This document shows, in pieces, positions 31,843 to 41,262 of a stretch of 63,318 nucleotides of DNA (within the stretch, counting starts at the first letter, position 1; every line of letters begins with the position of its first letter). Made by a program: the position numbers and the translations under genes. The notes below the pieces were generated by a model. The model was not told the DNA's origin. It worked only from the letters and a program-made list of their open reading frames with translations, and made no database searches. This DNA comes from Treponema sp. (GTDB lineage: Bacteria > Spirochaetota > Spirochaetia > Treponematales > Treponemataceae), in contig JAKSLY010000012.1 of assembly GCA_024400955.1 (NCBI GenBank), positions 1 to 63,318 of the forward strand. The letters are read 5' to 3'.

Positions 31843-32937
31843 TTACATCTGGATTACGTTGATTCCCTGGACATACCAGTCCATGTTCCAGATTTCTTCG
31901 TCAGTCAAGGTTTCATCAACATCAACCCTAAGGGTTCCCTTGTTGTCATAAACCGGGCCACGGAAAATAAGTCCCGGGTCTTCAATGATCTTGGACTTCA
32001 TCTCCTCAACCTTCTTTACGGAACCTGGATTGCATAATGGGCTAAGGTCATCAAGGCCAACCATTCCCGACTCAAGGCCGCCCCAGTAAATGAGAGGTTC
32101 CCAACGGTCTTCAAGGAAACGCCTTACATCTTCCACAAAGAAATTCTTCCAGTAAAAAACAGGAGCAGTAAGATAGGCCTTAGGTGCAATCCTACGTGTT
32201 CCATAGTTGTAACCGATGCAGTAAGCCCCGTACTGCTGGGCCACTTTCTGTGTAATGTTTGTATCCACATGCTGTGCAAAAACATCGCAGCCGGAATTGA
32301 AAAGCTTTGTTGCCGCATTTCTTTCAGCATCTTCATTAATCCATGAATTGGTCCAGATTACCTCAATGGTTGCATCCGGGTTTACAGCCTGAACTCCCTG
32401 TGCAAAGGCATTAAGACCGCGGATTACCTCCGGGATTGGAACCCCTGCAACATATCCGATCTTGTTGGAAGTGGTCTTAAGTCCTGCAACAATTCCACTC
32501 AGGTATCTTGCTTCATACATTCTTCCAAAAAAAGAATTCATATTGGGAAGAACCTCACCCCCGGAACAGTGGCCAAAACGGATTTCCGGATGCTTTACCG
32601 CCTCAAACTTTGTAAACTTAAGGTGCCCATAGCTTGTGGTGTAGATGAGCTGGCAGCCCTGGTTAATCAGTTCCTCAATGGCAAGAATGCATAAATGGCT
32701 GTCCGGAACATTTTCTATGAAGACAGTCTTGATGCCTTCCTTCTCGAGGGCAATTCTTCCAGTGTCCAATGACTGGGTATAGCCGTTATCGCGAATGGAA
32801 CCGACGTAAACAAAACCAACCTTAAGTTCCTTCTTTGAAACAGGCCCCGAGGCATCTTTCCTAAAAAGGGAGCATCCGGCAGTCAACAATCCTGACGCAA
32901 TGATGAATGCACATGCAAGTTTTCTTCTCAAATTCAT
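31843..32937 (-). CDS. BMP-family substrate-binding lipoprotein (PnrA/TmpC-like)
   Basis: 364 residues. Lipoprotein signal with lipobox GLLTAGC. The mature part begins KVGFVYVGSIRDNGYTQSLDTGR and has SGIVAGLKTTSNKIGYVAGVPIPEV, both hallmarks of basic membrane protein family receptors. Treponema pallidum PnrA of this family binds purine nucleosides. No permease or ATPase genes are adjacent. It follows the RSH gene by 5 nt with GAGGT upstream of its ATG, so it is in an operon with it. Confidence 0.85.
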   Translation of the reverse strand: MNLRRKLACAFIIASGLLTAGCSLFRKDASGPVSKKELKVGFVYVGSIRDNGYTQSLDTGRIALEKEGIKTVFIENVPDSHLCILAIEELINQGCQLIYTTSYGHLKFTKFEAVKHPEIRFGHCSGGEVLPNMNSFFGRMYEARYLSGIVAGLKTTSNKIGYVAGVPIPEVIRGLNAFAQGVQAVNPDATIEVIWTNSWINEDAERNAATKLFNSGCDVFAQHVDTNITQKVAQQYGAYCIGYNYGTRRIAPKAYLTAPVFYWKNFFVEDVRRFLEDRWEPLIYWGGLESGMVGLDDLSPLCNPGSVKKVEEMKSKIIEDPGLIFRGPVYDNKGTLRVDVDETLTDEEIWNMDWYVQGINVIQM

Positions 32938-32942
32938 TGGTT

Positions 32943-34883
32943 CTACCTCTGCTTCTTGTATTGGTTCTTTTCTATCTGCTTCTGTCTGGCCTTCTCAAGT
33001 TCCAGGGCCTTCTGCCTTTCCGCCTTTTCATTCTGCCTTGCATCGGAAACATCCCATTCAACAGGCACAGTGCGCTTTTCAATCTGGGGAATCCTGAGGA
33101 ATGTCATGCAGTCTGCACGGTGAACTGTAATTCCCCTGGCACGGCTGATGTATCCGGTAATGGGCTGGCCTGGCTGTGGATCACAGCATTTTGCAATGGT
33201 AACGAGATAGTTTGCTGCCCCTTCCACGCGAACCTTTCCAGAATAAATGGAAACGGTCTTTTTTTCCTTGTGCTGCTTTTTCTTTTCTTCCGCAATCTTT
33301 TTTGAATAGATGGTATTGGCAAGAATTTCAGCCTCGCGTTTTTCCTGGGCTTCCCTGTCGATATAGGTTGAATCATTTTGCGTAAGCCATGCATTTATCC
33401 TCTGGCGGGCGCGGGCAGTCTTTACGGATGCCAGCTGGCTCTGGGTCGGATGGGCCTGCACGTTGGTAAGGATTTCTATTATCTGGGTGTTCTTAAGGGG
33501 CTGGGTCAAGGGAATGATTTTTCCATCAGCCTTTGCACCGACAATCTTTTCGCCTATGGAAGAATGAATCGTGTATGCAAAGTCTATGGCATTGGCTCCC
33601 TGTGGAAGCTCGCGGACATCTCCATTTGGAGTGAATACGTAAATGGAATCACCCAAAAGCTCATTCTTAAGCTGAGAGAAAAAAGTTTCGTCGCTAAGGT
33701 TCTGGTCGCGCAGGGCCCTAAGCTGGTTTATGATGCTAAGGTCTTCGGCCTTAACCATGTCGTGGTTTGTTCCCTTCTTGTAAAGCCAGTGACTTGCAAC
33801 ACCATGCTCAGCAACATTATGCATTTCTGCAGTTCTGATCTGGATTTCAAGGGGCTTTCCCTCGCAGATTACCGTCGTATGAAGGGACTGGTAACCGTTG
33901 GCTTTTGGCATGGCAATGTAATCCTTGAATCTTCCTTCCATTGGTTTCCAAAGGCTGTGGACAATTCCGATGAGGGTATAGCACTCGCTGTTGGTCTGGC
34001 AGATCACGCGGAGGGCGAGAAGGTCATAAAGTTCCCCAGGCTCCTTGTTGCGCTTTCTCATCTTCTGGTAGATGGAATAAAAATGCTTTGCGCGGCTTGA
34101 AATCTTTATGTCGGTAATGCCTTCCCTTTCTGCAGCTTCCTTGATCTTTCCAACTGCCGACTCAAGGTATTCTGCACGCTCGGCCTTTTTCTGGCCTACA
34201 ATGGTCTTTATCTGCTGGAACACAACCGGATTTGCATACTTAAGGCTCAGGTCTTCCATCTCGCTCTTGACGTCAGCCATACCTAGACGGCTTGCAAGAG
34301 GACACCAGATGTCGATTACTTCAAGGGCAATGAGTTTCTGGGCTTCAGGAGGAACCGACTTCAAGTTCCTCATGCGGTCAAGACGGTCGGCAAGCTTTAC
34401 GAGAATGATGCGAATGTCATCAACCATGGCAAAAAGCATCTTCCTGATGCTGTCCGCCTGCTGAAGGGTTTTGCTCTGAATCTTGAGGCCGGTAATCTTA
34501 GCCGTGCCATAACAGATGGAAGCAATGTCCTTTCCAAATAGCCGCTCAATTTCTCCAAGACAGTCTGGGTCAACTTCAAGAATGTTGTGGAAAATTCCAG
34601 AGATGGTTGTGTCTGCCCCAAGGTGCTTTTCCGTAAGGATTCTTGCAACGCGATATGGATGAAGAAAATAAGGCTTGCCGCACTTTCTCTTCAATTGAGA
34701 AGTCTTAGAAATGAGAAAATCCCAGGCTTTCCTTACACGAGCTGCATCATCGGCAGAAAACTGTTCGCCAAATTCCTGCATGAATGAATCGATGAGAATG
34801 TCCGGGTCTGTTTCGATCTGTTCCTTTCCAAATGTTTCAATCATATCATTACCTGTACCTGTTGCAATCAAAGGCACTCCCAT
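32943..34883 (-). CDS. RelA/SpoT-family (p)ppGpp synthetase, hydrolase site degenerate
   Basis: 646 residues (or 633 from the ATG at 34844, which has AGGT upstream). The synthetase domain keeps GRFKDYIAMPKANGYQSLHT, with the RFKD motif of bifunctional Rel enzymes, and EIQIRTAEMHNVAEHGVASHW. A TGS domain follows (YVFTPNGDVRELPQGANAIDFAYTIH). The HD hydrolase domain is altered: LHDVVED reads FHNILEV at 98-104, and LADRLHNMRT reads LADRLDRMRN at 164-173. The C-terminus ends in a Lys/Glu/Gln-rich helix and has no visible ACT domain. It probably makes but does not degrade (p)ppGpp; this is inference. First gene of an operon with the BMP lipoprotein. Confidence 0.88.
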   Translation of the reverse strand: MGVPLIATGTGNDMIETFGKEQIETDPDILIDSFMQEFGEQFSADDAARVRKAWDFLISKTSQLKRKCGKPYFLHPYRVARILTEKHLGADTTISGIFHNILEVDPDCLGEIERLFGKDIASICYGTAKITGLKIQSKTLQQADSIRKMLFAMVDDIRIILVKLADRLDRMRNLKSVPPEAQKLIALEVIDIWCPLASRLGMADVKSEMEDLSLKYANPVVFQQIKTIVGQKKAERAEYLESAVGKIKEAAEREGITDIKISSRAKHFYSIYQKMRKRNKEPGELYDLLALRVICQTNSECYTLIGIVHSLWKPMEGRFKDYIAMPKANGYQSLHTTVICEGKPLEIQIRTAEMHNVAEHGVASHWLYKKGTNHDMVKAEDLSIINQLRALRDQNLSDETFFSQLKNELLGDSIYVFTPNGDVRELPQGANAIDFAYTIHSSIGEKIVGAKADGKIIPLTQPLKNTQIIEILTNVQAHPTQSQLASVKTARARQRINAWLTQNDSTYIDREAQEKREAEILANTIYSKKIAEEKKKQHKEKKTVSIYSGKVRVEGAANYLVTIAKCCDPQPGQPITGYISRARGITVHRADCMTFLRIPQIEKRTVPVEWDVSDARQNEKAERQKALELEKARQKQIEKNQYKKQR

Positions 34884-34972
34884 TAATAATACTTGGAAAA
34901 TCCAAAAAAAGCAATTTTTAGGAACAGTATTGGAAAAATTGGCCGTTTAGCTGAAGATATTAACTTGAAAAA

Positions 34973-35887
34973 CTACAGATGAAACCTGCGCACCCTGAAA
35001 GTTCCATTCTGCACGTCCACATACAAAATCGTGGCGGCATAGTTCTTGATGTAGCTTTCAAGGTTCACTTCCTCAAAATATCCGTTGTAGTTATAGCCGT
35101 CCTCAATGTGGGCATGACCCGTAAGAAGAACCTTTACGTCATTGCGGCAGAATTCATCGATAAGCATGTCGCGCTCGTCTATGTTCTGCAGGCAGTAGTA
35201 CATGGAACTTTTCAGAAGCAATGGAAAATGGGTGACCACAACCTTCCTGTTTGAATCATGCTTAAAGCGGTAGAACAGATCTTCAAGCTGCTCCGTGCCA
35301 AGGGTTCCGCTTGCCGTATCAAGGAAATACCAGCTCAAGTTGCTTTCCCCGCTTGGAGTTGTAAAACGGTAGTATGAGGAATATGGAAAGACAAGATCCT
35401 CGTAATCATCCCATCCTGAATTGTAAACGTCGTGGTTTCCGAGAACTGAATACAGCCTGATTCCAGCAAGTTGTTCCATGCGTTCCCCAATGGCAGCGTA
35501 ATCCTTGTATTCAGACCTTATGCCGCTGTAGGTAAGGTCGCCTGCGCAAACTGCAAATTCAATCGGAAAGCCTTCCTGTTCCAAAAGGGGCTTCTGCACC
35601 CTCATCCAATCGATGAGAACATCAGGATCATTTTTCTTTCCGCCAACGTGAATGTCAGAAAAAAGAACAACGGAATACCTGGAGCATCCTTCAGTCTTTG
35701 GGGCGCTGTCAGTTCCATCCAGGTCAAGAATGCGGTCCGAGCGGGAATTAACGGAATTCTTCCTGTAAAAAAATTCATCCCAACCGTAACTGCAGCCACC
35801 AAGAAAAATCACCATCATTGCAATGGCAAGCAGCAAAAAAGAAACTGAAATTTTTCCTGAACTTCTGTCAAACAAAGCCTTTTTCAT
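34973..35887 (-). CDS. Calcineurin-like metallophosphoesterase lipoprotein
   Basis: 304 residues. Signal peptide with lipobox FLGGC. All metal-binding motifs are present in order: FSDIHVGG, AGDLTYSG, GNHDVYNSG, VVTHFPLL and LTGHAHIEDG. It should act outside the inner membrane on an unknown phosphoester. It is the last gene of a five-gene minus-strand operon and overlaps the preceding stop by 1 nt. Confidence 0.85.
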   Translation of the reverse strand: MKKALFDRSSGKISVSFLLLAIAMMVIFLGGCSYGWDEFFYRKNSVNSRSDRILDLDGTDSAPKTEGCSRYSVVLFSDIHVGGKKNDPDVLIDWMRVQKPLLEQEGFPIEFAVCAGDLTYSGIRSEYKDYAAIGERMEQLAGIRLYSVLGNHDVYNSGWDDYEDLVFPYSSYYRFTTPSGESNLSWYFLDTASGTLGTEQLEDLFYRFKHDSNRKVVVTHFPLLLKSSMYYCLQNIDERDMLIDEFCRNDVKVLLTGHAHIEDGYNYNGYFEEVNLESYIKNYAATILYVDVQNGTFRVRRFHL

Positions 35888-36678
35888 CAGAACAAAACCT
35901 CCGCCCCTATCTTCAAGGTAACGCCTTCATTCATGGCAGAAATTCCAAAATAGTCAAAGGTACGCATTCCAACAAAGGACTTGAGCCGAACGTTTTCACT
36001 TACACTTCCGGAAGCAGACACGAAGAAAATCGGGGCAAAAAAGAGCGGATGCCAGAACATTTCCCAGGACGAAATTCCTGCAGTAAATTCCACATCGTTT
36101 TTGTAATGCCATGGCCTTGCGCTAAAGGAAAAATCCCCTGATAAATCCTTCCTGAAAACAGGATCAAGTCCCCTTACCCTCTTGAAGGTGGAACCCCTGA
36201 AGCCAAACATGGATGATCCCTGGAAGGAAAACACATCGTTAAAATGAACGCATCCTGCAAAACCTGCAAACCAGTGTTGCCTGAAGGAAATGTCGCTGAA
36301 GTTTTCAAGTTCCGTAAAATTGCATGGACCAAACCAGCCCTTATATCCGTCAAAAATCTTGTACCTTGCATAGGAAAAGAAGGACTGTCTTTTTGAAGCA
36401 AGCTGAATTCCAAAATCAAAGTCCATGTTCTGACCATGGTTGGAATATGTCAGGTCAATGGCATTTTCGTCGCTGTTGACGGAATTGGTCCAGTTGTGTT
36501 CAAGCTGAATTCCAAGGGCATTCGTCCTGATTCCAAAAAATCCACCGGCAGCACCAGATTTTTCTGACGCCACGGAATTCTCCACGGTCCCGTCAGAAGA
36601 TTCCTGGCAAAAAAGAGATGGAGAAAACACCACAAGAGCCGCAAGAAAAAGAGCGGCAAACCTAAACCTGCCCATCAT
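35887..36678 (-). CDS. Putative outer-membrane beta-barrel protein
   Basis: 263 residues with a cleavable signal peptide (ALFLAALVVFSPSLFCQ). The mature part alternates hydrophobic and polar residues, is rich in aromatic residues and ends with Phe (KIGAEVLF), as many outer-membrane barrels do. No family recognised. It overlaps the U32 peptidase gene by 4 nt and the metallophosphoesterase gene by 1 nt, so the three are co-translated. Confidence 0.6.
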   Translation of the reverse strand: MMGRFRFAALFLAALVVFSPSLFCQESSDGTVENSVASEKSGAAGGFFGIRTNALGIQLEHNWTNSVNSDENAIDLTYSNHGQNMDFDFGIQLASKRQSFFSYARYKIFDGYKGWFGPCNFTELENFSDISFRQHWFAGFAGCVHFNDVFSFQGSSMFGFRGSTFKRVRGLDPVFRKDLSGDFSFSARPWHYKNDVEFTAGISSWEMFWHPLFFAPIFFVSASGSVSENVRLKSFVGMRTFDYFGISAMNEGVTLKIGAEVLF

Positions 36679-38147
36679 CGTCCGGAATCCCTGAATTTAC
36701 CTTCTATATATTCCGGATCCTTTGAGCGGAGAATGGTTCCATCTGCAATTGGAAGACCCGTATACATTACGCATGGATGGCCGTTGCAGACCCAGTTGTA
36801 CACCTGGCCGTTCACCGGGTTTACAAAGACAAAGTCCCTGCCCCAGATGATTTTCTGGCCCACAATGTCCGGGGAAACAAGTTCAATTTCCGTTTCTGCC
36901 GTAAGCATGTTAAGGGGATTGACCGGATACATTTTCCAGCCGTCGATTTTTTTTGCATAGGGAAGATGCATGTCGGGCTTATCTGCAACACGCTTCTGGT
37001 AAGCCTTAAGTTCAGGCTCGCACATGGCGGCAATTTTTTTCTGCCTGAGCTTTTCCCCATCAGAGGCAAGAGCCAGTATCTTTTCTTCCTCTGAAAACTC
37101 AAGGCTGCCGGCAATTTCCGCAGAAAGTTCGTATGGGCTGTCGCTTGCTCCGCTAACTGCAACATCTGCATCAGCCTTGTTAAAATAAAATCCCGTAGCA
37201 AAAGGCCTGTGGCTTGCCTTGTAAAGTTCATCCACAAAAGGTTCCGCCTGGGCAGAAGTGATTTTTCCTTCAAGGGCATCAAGGGCCTTTCTGTAAGCGC
37301 GGGTAATGAGTGCAACATAGTAGACGCTCTTCATGCGCCCTTCAATTTTAAGGGAATCAACTCCAGCATCCTTAAGTTCCTTAAGGTGATCAATCATGCA
37401 AAGATCCTTTGAGGAAAGAACTGCCGTAAAATTTTCACCTTCATAAACCGGGAAGTATTCGTCAGGGCGCTTGTGTTCCCTAAGGACAAGGTTTCCGCCT
37501 TCTGCAATTTTCTTTGCATCCATGGAAGGATCAAGCCCTGCAAGGACATCATAATCCCACCTGCAGGTGTGGCTGCAAAAACCTTCCTGCGCACTGCGGC
37601 CGTTAAGGTATGCACTCATGAGGCAGCGGCCGGCATAGGCAATGCACATGGCACCGTGAACAAAGCATTCAATCTCCATGTCCGGAACAGCCTGCTTGAT
37701 TTCTGCAATTTCTGCAAGGGAAGCTTCTCGCCCCATTACGACGCGCTTGAAGCCCAATGACTTGTACATCTTTACGGCTTCCCTGTTCATGCAGCTGGCC
37801 TGGGTTGAAAGGTGCAGCTCCGCATTGGGAAATTCCTTCTGGAGAATTGGAACAATGCCCAGGTCCTGAACGATGAATGCATCAATGGGATACTGCCTGA
37901 AGTAAGGAATGTTCTGCACAAGGCGGTCTATCTCATCATTGTGGAATGCAATGTTCAGGGCACAGTGGAGCCTTCTTCCGGGAAAACGGTTCTTCAGCTC
38001 AACAACCCTCTTGTATTCATCCTCATAAAAATTGTCTGCCTTAACGCGGAGGGAAAAATTCTTAAGGCCGATATAGGCAGCATCAGCTCCATAAGTGTAG
38101 CAGTACTTTAACTTGTCAACGTTACCCGCAGGTGAAAGAAGTTCCAT
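36675..38147 (-). CDS. U32-family peptidase / tRNA- or rRNA-hydroxylation protein
   Basis: 490 residues. MELLSPAGNVDKLKYCYTYGADAAYIG and ECFVHGAMCIAYAGRCLMSAYLNGRSAQEGFCSHTCRW contain the U32 signature with the conserved Cys cluster. Members such as TrhP and RlhA take part in cytidine/uridine hydroxylation of tRNA or 23S rRNA rather than in proteolysis. Which one applies here cannot be decided by eye. Third gene of the sufS operon. Confidence 0.85.
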   Translation of the reverse strand: MELLSPAGNVDKLKYCYTYGADAAYIGLKNFSLRVKADNFYEDEYKRVVELKNRFPGRRLHCALNIAFHNDEIDRLVQNIPYFRQYPIDAFIVQDLGIVPILQKEFPNAELHLSTQASCMNREAVKMYKSLGFKRVVMGREASLAEIAEIKQAVPDMEIECFVHGAMCIAYAGRCLMSAYLNGRSAQEGFCSHTCRWDYDVLAGLDPSMDAKKIAEGGNLVLREHKRPDEYFPVYEGENFTAVLSSKDLCMIDHLKELKDAGVDSLKIEGRMKSVYYVALITRAYRKALDALEGKITSAQAEPFVDELYKASHRPFATGFYFNKADADVAVSGASDSPYELSAEIAGSLEFSEEEKILALASDGEKLRQKKIAAMCEPELKAYQKRVADKPDMHLPYAKKIDGWKMYPVNPLNMLTAETEIELVSPDIVGQKIIWGRDFVFVNPVNGQVYNWVCNGHPCVMYTGLPIADGTILRSKDPEYIEGKFRDSGR

Positions 38148-38153
38148 AGTTTT

Positions 38154-39140
38154 TTACTCTGTCGTAATATTGTTTTCCTTAACAAGACGGTGGCGTTCCT
38201 CTTCTTCCGAAGGAGTCAGGCCTTCCTGCCTGTTGATGAAATTTCCGGCACGCTCCACGGCTTCATGGGATTCAACAAGGAATTCATCCGCCATCTGGAA
38301 CATGTACATCATGTCGCCGGTAATGTCCAGGGTGCACCTTATGCCATTGTTCTTAAGCAGGTCGTGGAATTCTTCAGCCTGAAGTGCCAAAAGCTCACGG
38401 CCTCCGCACTGAATGTACACTTCCGGAAAATTCTCAAGTTCCTCGGAAGTTCCCCTGAGGGGCGAAACCTGCCTGTTCAGGATGTTTGAAGAATACGTGT
38501 AGATGTCGGCTGCATGGCGCAGGTCTTCCGCAGTAAGGATTTCATCCCTGGATTTTTTTGCAAGGGTCGGGCTGTCAGGAGCAAGGTCAAGCCATGGAGA
38601 AAAGAGCACGATCTTTGAAATGCAGGAACGCTTTCTTGATTCCATCCTGTAGGCCACTGCTGTTGCCATGGTTGCACCGCTTCCATCTGCCGCAAGAATT
38701 ATCTCCGGCCTTGACTCCATTCCATTTTCACCTTTAACCGTAAATTCCTTCATGACTTCGGCAAGAACGGTCTCAACGTCTTCTATTGATGAAGGAAAAG
38801 TATAGGAAGGTGCAAGACGGAATTCAGGAAGGACAAGGCGGGCAGAAGATGCATTGGCAAGAACGGAACAAAATCCCCTGTAGCTTTCCCTGGAACCGCC
38901 CACGAAGGATCCGCCGTGGATGTAAATCATTATGCGGTTGGCGGCATAAATCTCGGGAACAAGAAAATCGCACTTGACCCCTGAATAATTCCGCTGGGCA
39001 AGCTCGACACGGTTTGGAAGGAATTCCACCCTGAACTTTTTATCAAGCTTTACGCGGAAGGAATCCACATCGCTTTTTGAAGACAAAACAAGAGACTTTA
39101 ACTTCTTTACTGCAGCCCTTCTGTCTGTACTGATTCTCAT
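38154..39140 (-). CDS. HSL-like alpha/beta hydrolase, catalytic His not found
   Basis: 328 residues. Hormone-sensitive-lipase type: oxyanion motif HGG at 75-77, PEFRLAP, nucleophile ADGSGA (Ser154) and the C-terminal elements. Where the family has GD-x-L near 248 this protein reads GGRELLAL, and where the catalytic His is expected (GxxHxF) it reads GDMMYMF at 275-281. So the triad looks incomplete. It overlaps sufS by 4 nt. Confidence 0.7.
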   Translation of the reverse strand: MRISTDRRAAVKKLKSLVLSSKSDVDSFRVKLDKKFRVEFLPNRVELAQRNYSGVKCDFLVPEIYAANRIMIYIHGGSFVGGSRESYRGFCSVLANASSARLVLPEFRLAPSYTFPSSIEDVETVLAEVMKEFTVKGENGMESRPEIILAADGSGATMATAVAYRMESRKRSCISKIVLFSPWLDLAPDSPTLAKKSRDEILTAEDLRHAADIYTYSSNILNRQVSPLRGTSEELENFPEVYIQCGGRELLALQAEEFHDLLKNNGIRCTLDITGDMMYMFQMADEFLVESHEAVERAGNFINRQEGLTPSEEEERHRLVKENNITTE

Positions 39141-40381
39141 GAGTCAAACCCCATAAACTTGCGGACCTGGCACAACTTGTCCACAAAGATTTCCGCTTCC
39201 TTTTCCGTATTGTAAAAATAGCAGCTGGCACGGGCCGTGGAACCAACGCCGAGCTTCTGCATCAATGGCTGGGCACAGTGATGTCCTGCACGAACCGCAA
39301 TGTTATCCGTATCAAGAACTGATGCAATGTCATGGGGATGAACGCCATCTACGGTAAAGGTCACGATTCCGCAGTGCCTGTATGGATCACTGTTACCGAT
39401 CACGTGTATATACTGGTTGCCTGCAAGACCATCCATGATGAGCTTTGCAAGGCGGTTGTCGTTTTCTTCTATCTTATCAAGGCCCACCTGAGTAATGTAT
39501 TCAATTGCCCTGGCAAGACCAACTGCATCACCTGCATTCACGGTTCCAGCTTCAAACTTGTGTGGAACCTCTGCATAGGTTGCGCCCTCTCGGGTTACGT
39601 ATTCAATCATCTCTCCACCGCGAAGGAATGGACTCATGTTTTCAAGAAGATCCTTTCTTCCATAAAGAGCACCGATTCCCATGGGAGCGCAAAGCTTGTG
39701 TCCGCTGAATGCAAAAAAGTCAACGCCAAGATCCTGCACGTTCACCTTAAAGTGGGGAGTACTCTGGGCACCGTCGGCAATGACCACGGCACCCTTGCCA
39801 CCGTTTCCAACATTGTGGGCATAGGCAGCAATTTCCCTGACGGGATTTGTAATTCCAAAAACATTGCTTACATGGGCAATGGAAACAATCTTTGTCCTGG
39901 AGGTAATCTTGCTTTCGTATTCTTCCCTGGAAATTACGGCTTCATCATCGCATTCGAGCCATACAAGCTTTGCCTTCTTTGCCTTGCACACCATCTGCCA
40001 TGGAAGAATGTTTGAATGATGCTCCATGCAGCTGATTACAATTTCATCACCTTCCTGCACGTTATCCATTCCATAGGTGTATGCAACAAGGTTAAGGCTT
40101 TCGGATGCATTGCGGGTAAAGATTATTTCTGCAGCTTCCCTGGCACCGATAAAATCAGCCACAGTCTGCCTGGCATTTTCATAGACATCAGTAGCCCTTA
40201 CGCTAAGGCCGTAGAGACCGCGGAGTGGATTTGCATTGTCCACATTGTAAAAACGGGTCACTGCATCAAGGACGCACTGGGGCCTGTGGGTTGTGGCAGC
40301 ATTGTCAAGATAGACAACTCCCTTGTTCTCCGGTGCATTGAATATATTGAAATCTTTTCTATACAAATCAGGTAAAGACAT
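39137..40381 (-). CDS. sufS: Cysteine desulfurase, SufS type
   Basis: 414 residues, PLP-dependent, class V aminotransferase fold. NAATTHRP near residue 28, SCMEHHSNILPW, SGHKLCAPMGIGALYG with the PLP lysine, and AGHHCAQPL with the reactive Cys. Supplies sulfur for Fe-S clusters. No sufE, sufU or sufBCD is adjacent. First gene of a five-gene operon; the ATG follows GGAGA. Confidence 0.92.
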   Translation of the reverse strand: MSLPDLYRKDFNIFNAPENKGVVYLDNAATTHRPQCVLDAVTRFYNVDNANPLRGLYGLSVRATDVYENARQTVADFIGAREAAEIIFTRNASESLNLVAYTYGMDNVQEGDEIVISCMEHHSNILPWQMVCKAKKAKLVWLECDDEAVISREEYESKITSRTKIVSIAHVSNVFGITNPVREIAAYAHNVGNGGKGAVVIADGAQSTPHFKVNVQDLGVDFFAFSGHKLCAPMGIGALYGRKDLLENMSPFLRGGEMIEYVTREGATYAEVPHKFEAGTVNAGDAVGLARAIEYITQVGLDKIEENDNRLAKLIMDGLAGNQYIHVIGNSDPYRHCGIVTFTVDGVHPHDIASVLDTDNIAVRAGHHCAQPLMQKLGVGSTARASCYFYNTEKEAEIFVDKLCQVRKFMGFDS

Positions 40382-40547
40382 ATTATCTCCAAATCATAGG
40401 ACAAGCCTAGATGGAACACTCTACCATATATATAGAAAAGTTTCAAACAAGAACTCCTGCTGAATCTGTTTTTACGGGCGTTTCCCCTCTTTATTATTTT
40501 TCCCTCTGCATGTATATTTTTTGGTAAACTATTTTCAAGGAACTAAA

Positions 40548-41252
40548 ATGACACAGGAAGAATTCGGAAAGCTCATAAGCGGATCAAAGGAACTCATTTC
40601 CATCTACAACAACTACATGCCCATTACCACCGAAGGATACGACCTGGCAAAAGTAAGGGAAACCATAATCGCCATGACACAAAAAAGCGTTGAAGACGAG
40701 GCAGAATGCAAGGCCCTCATAGAATGGATGGAAAACCACGAGTTTTTCACTTCCCCTGCATCCACAAGATTCCACGGAGACTTTGACGGAGGACTTTGCG
40801 TACACTCCCTGCAGGTTGCATACCAGGCCCTGAAATTCACCGAATCATATTTCACGGATTTCATGACCACAAAATATGCGGAAAAATACACCTTTACCGC
40901 AGGCGACGTTTTCATTGCAGCCATCGTCCACGACTTTTGCAAGGCCGGATTTTACACGGTAAACTTCAGGAACACCAAGGACATTTTTGGAAACTGGGTA
41001 AAGAAGCCATACTTCACCGTAAAGGACGACAACCGCAACCTTGGCCACGGAAACGAATCGGTGCTCCTCCTGCTGGAATCAATGCCTTCAATGCTTAAGA
41101 AAAGAACGGTAATAGAAGCCGTCAGCCGCCACATGGGATTCAGTGACGTAACCACCGGCGAGATGATGAACTATTCAAACTTCCTGCAAAACCCCCTGGT
41201 GCTGCTCATACAGGCAGCTGACCAGATGGCTTCAGGATGGTATGACTACTGA
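40548..41252 (+). CDS. HD-domain phosphohydrolase-like protein
   Basis: 234 residues. GLCVHSLQVAYQAL (first His) and AAIVHDFCKAGFY (HD pair) with later SRHMGF fit a metal-dependent HD fold, as in small phage- or Firmicutes-type HD hydrolases. ATG at 40548 is chosen because AAGGAA precedes it. It is convergent with EF-G, with only 10 nt between stops and no terminator visible there. Substrate unknown. Confidence 0.75.
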   Translation: MTQEEFGKLISGSKELISIYNNYMPITTEGYDLAKVRETIIAMTQKSVEDEAECKALIEWMENHEFFTSPASTRFHGDFDGGLCVHSLQVAYQALKFTESYFTDFMTTKYAEKYTFTAGDVFIAAIVHDFCKAGFYTVNFRNTKDIFGNWVKKPYFTVKDDNRNLGHGNESVLLLLESMPSMLKKRTVIEAVSRHMGFSDVTTGEMMNYSNFLQNPLVLLIQAADQMASGWYDY

Positions 41253-41262
41253 TTAAAAAAAT

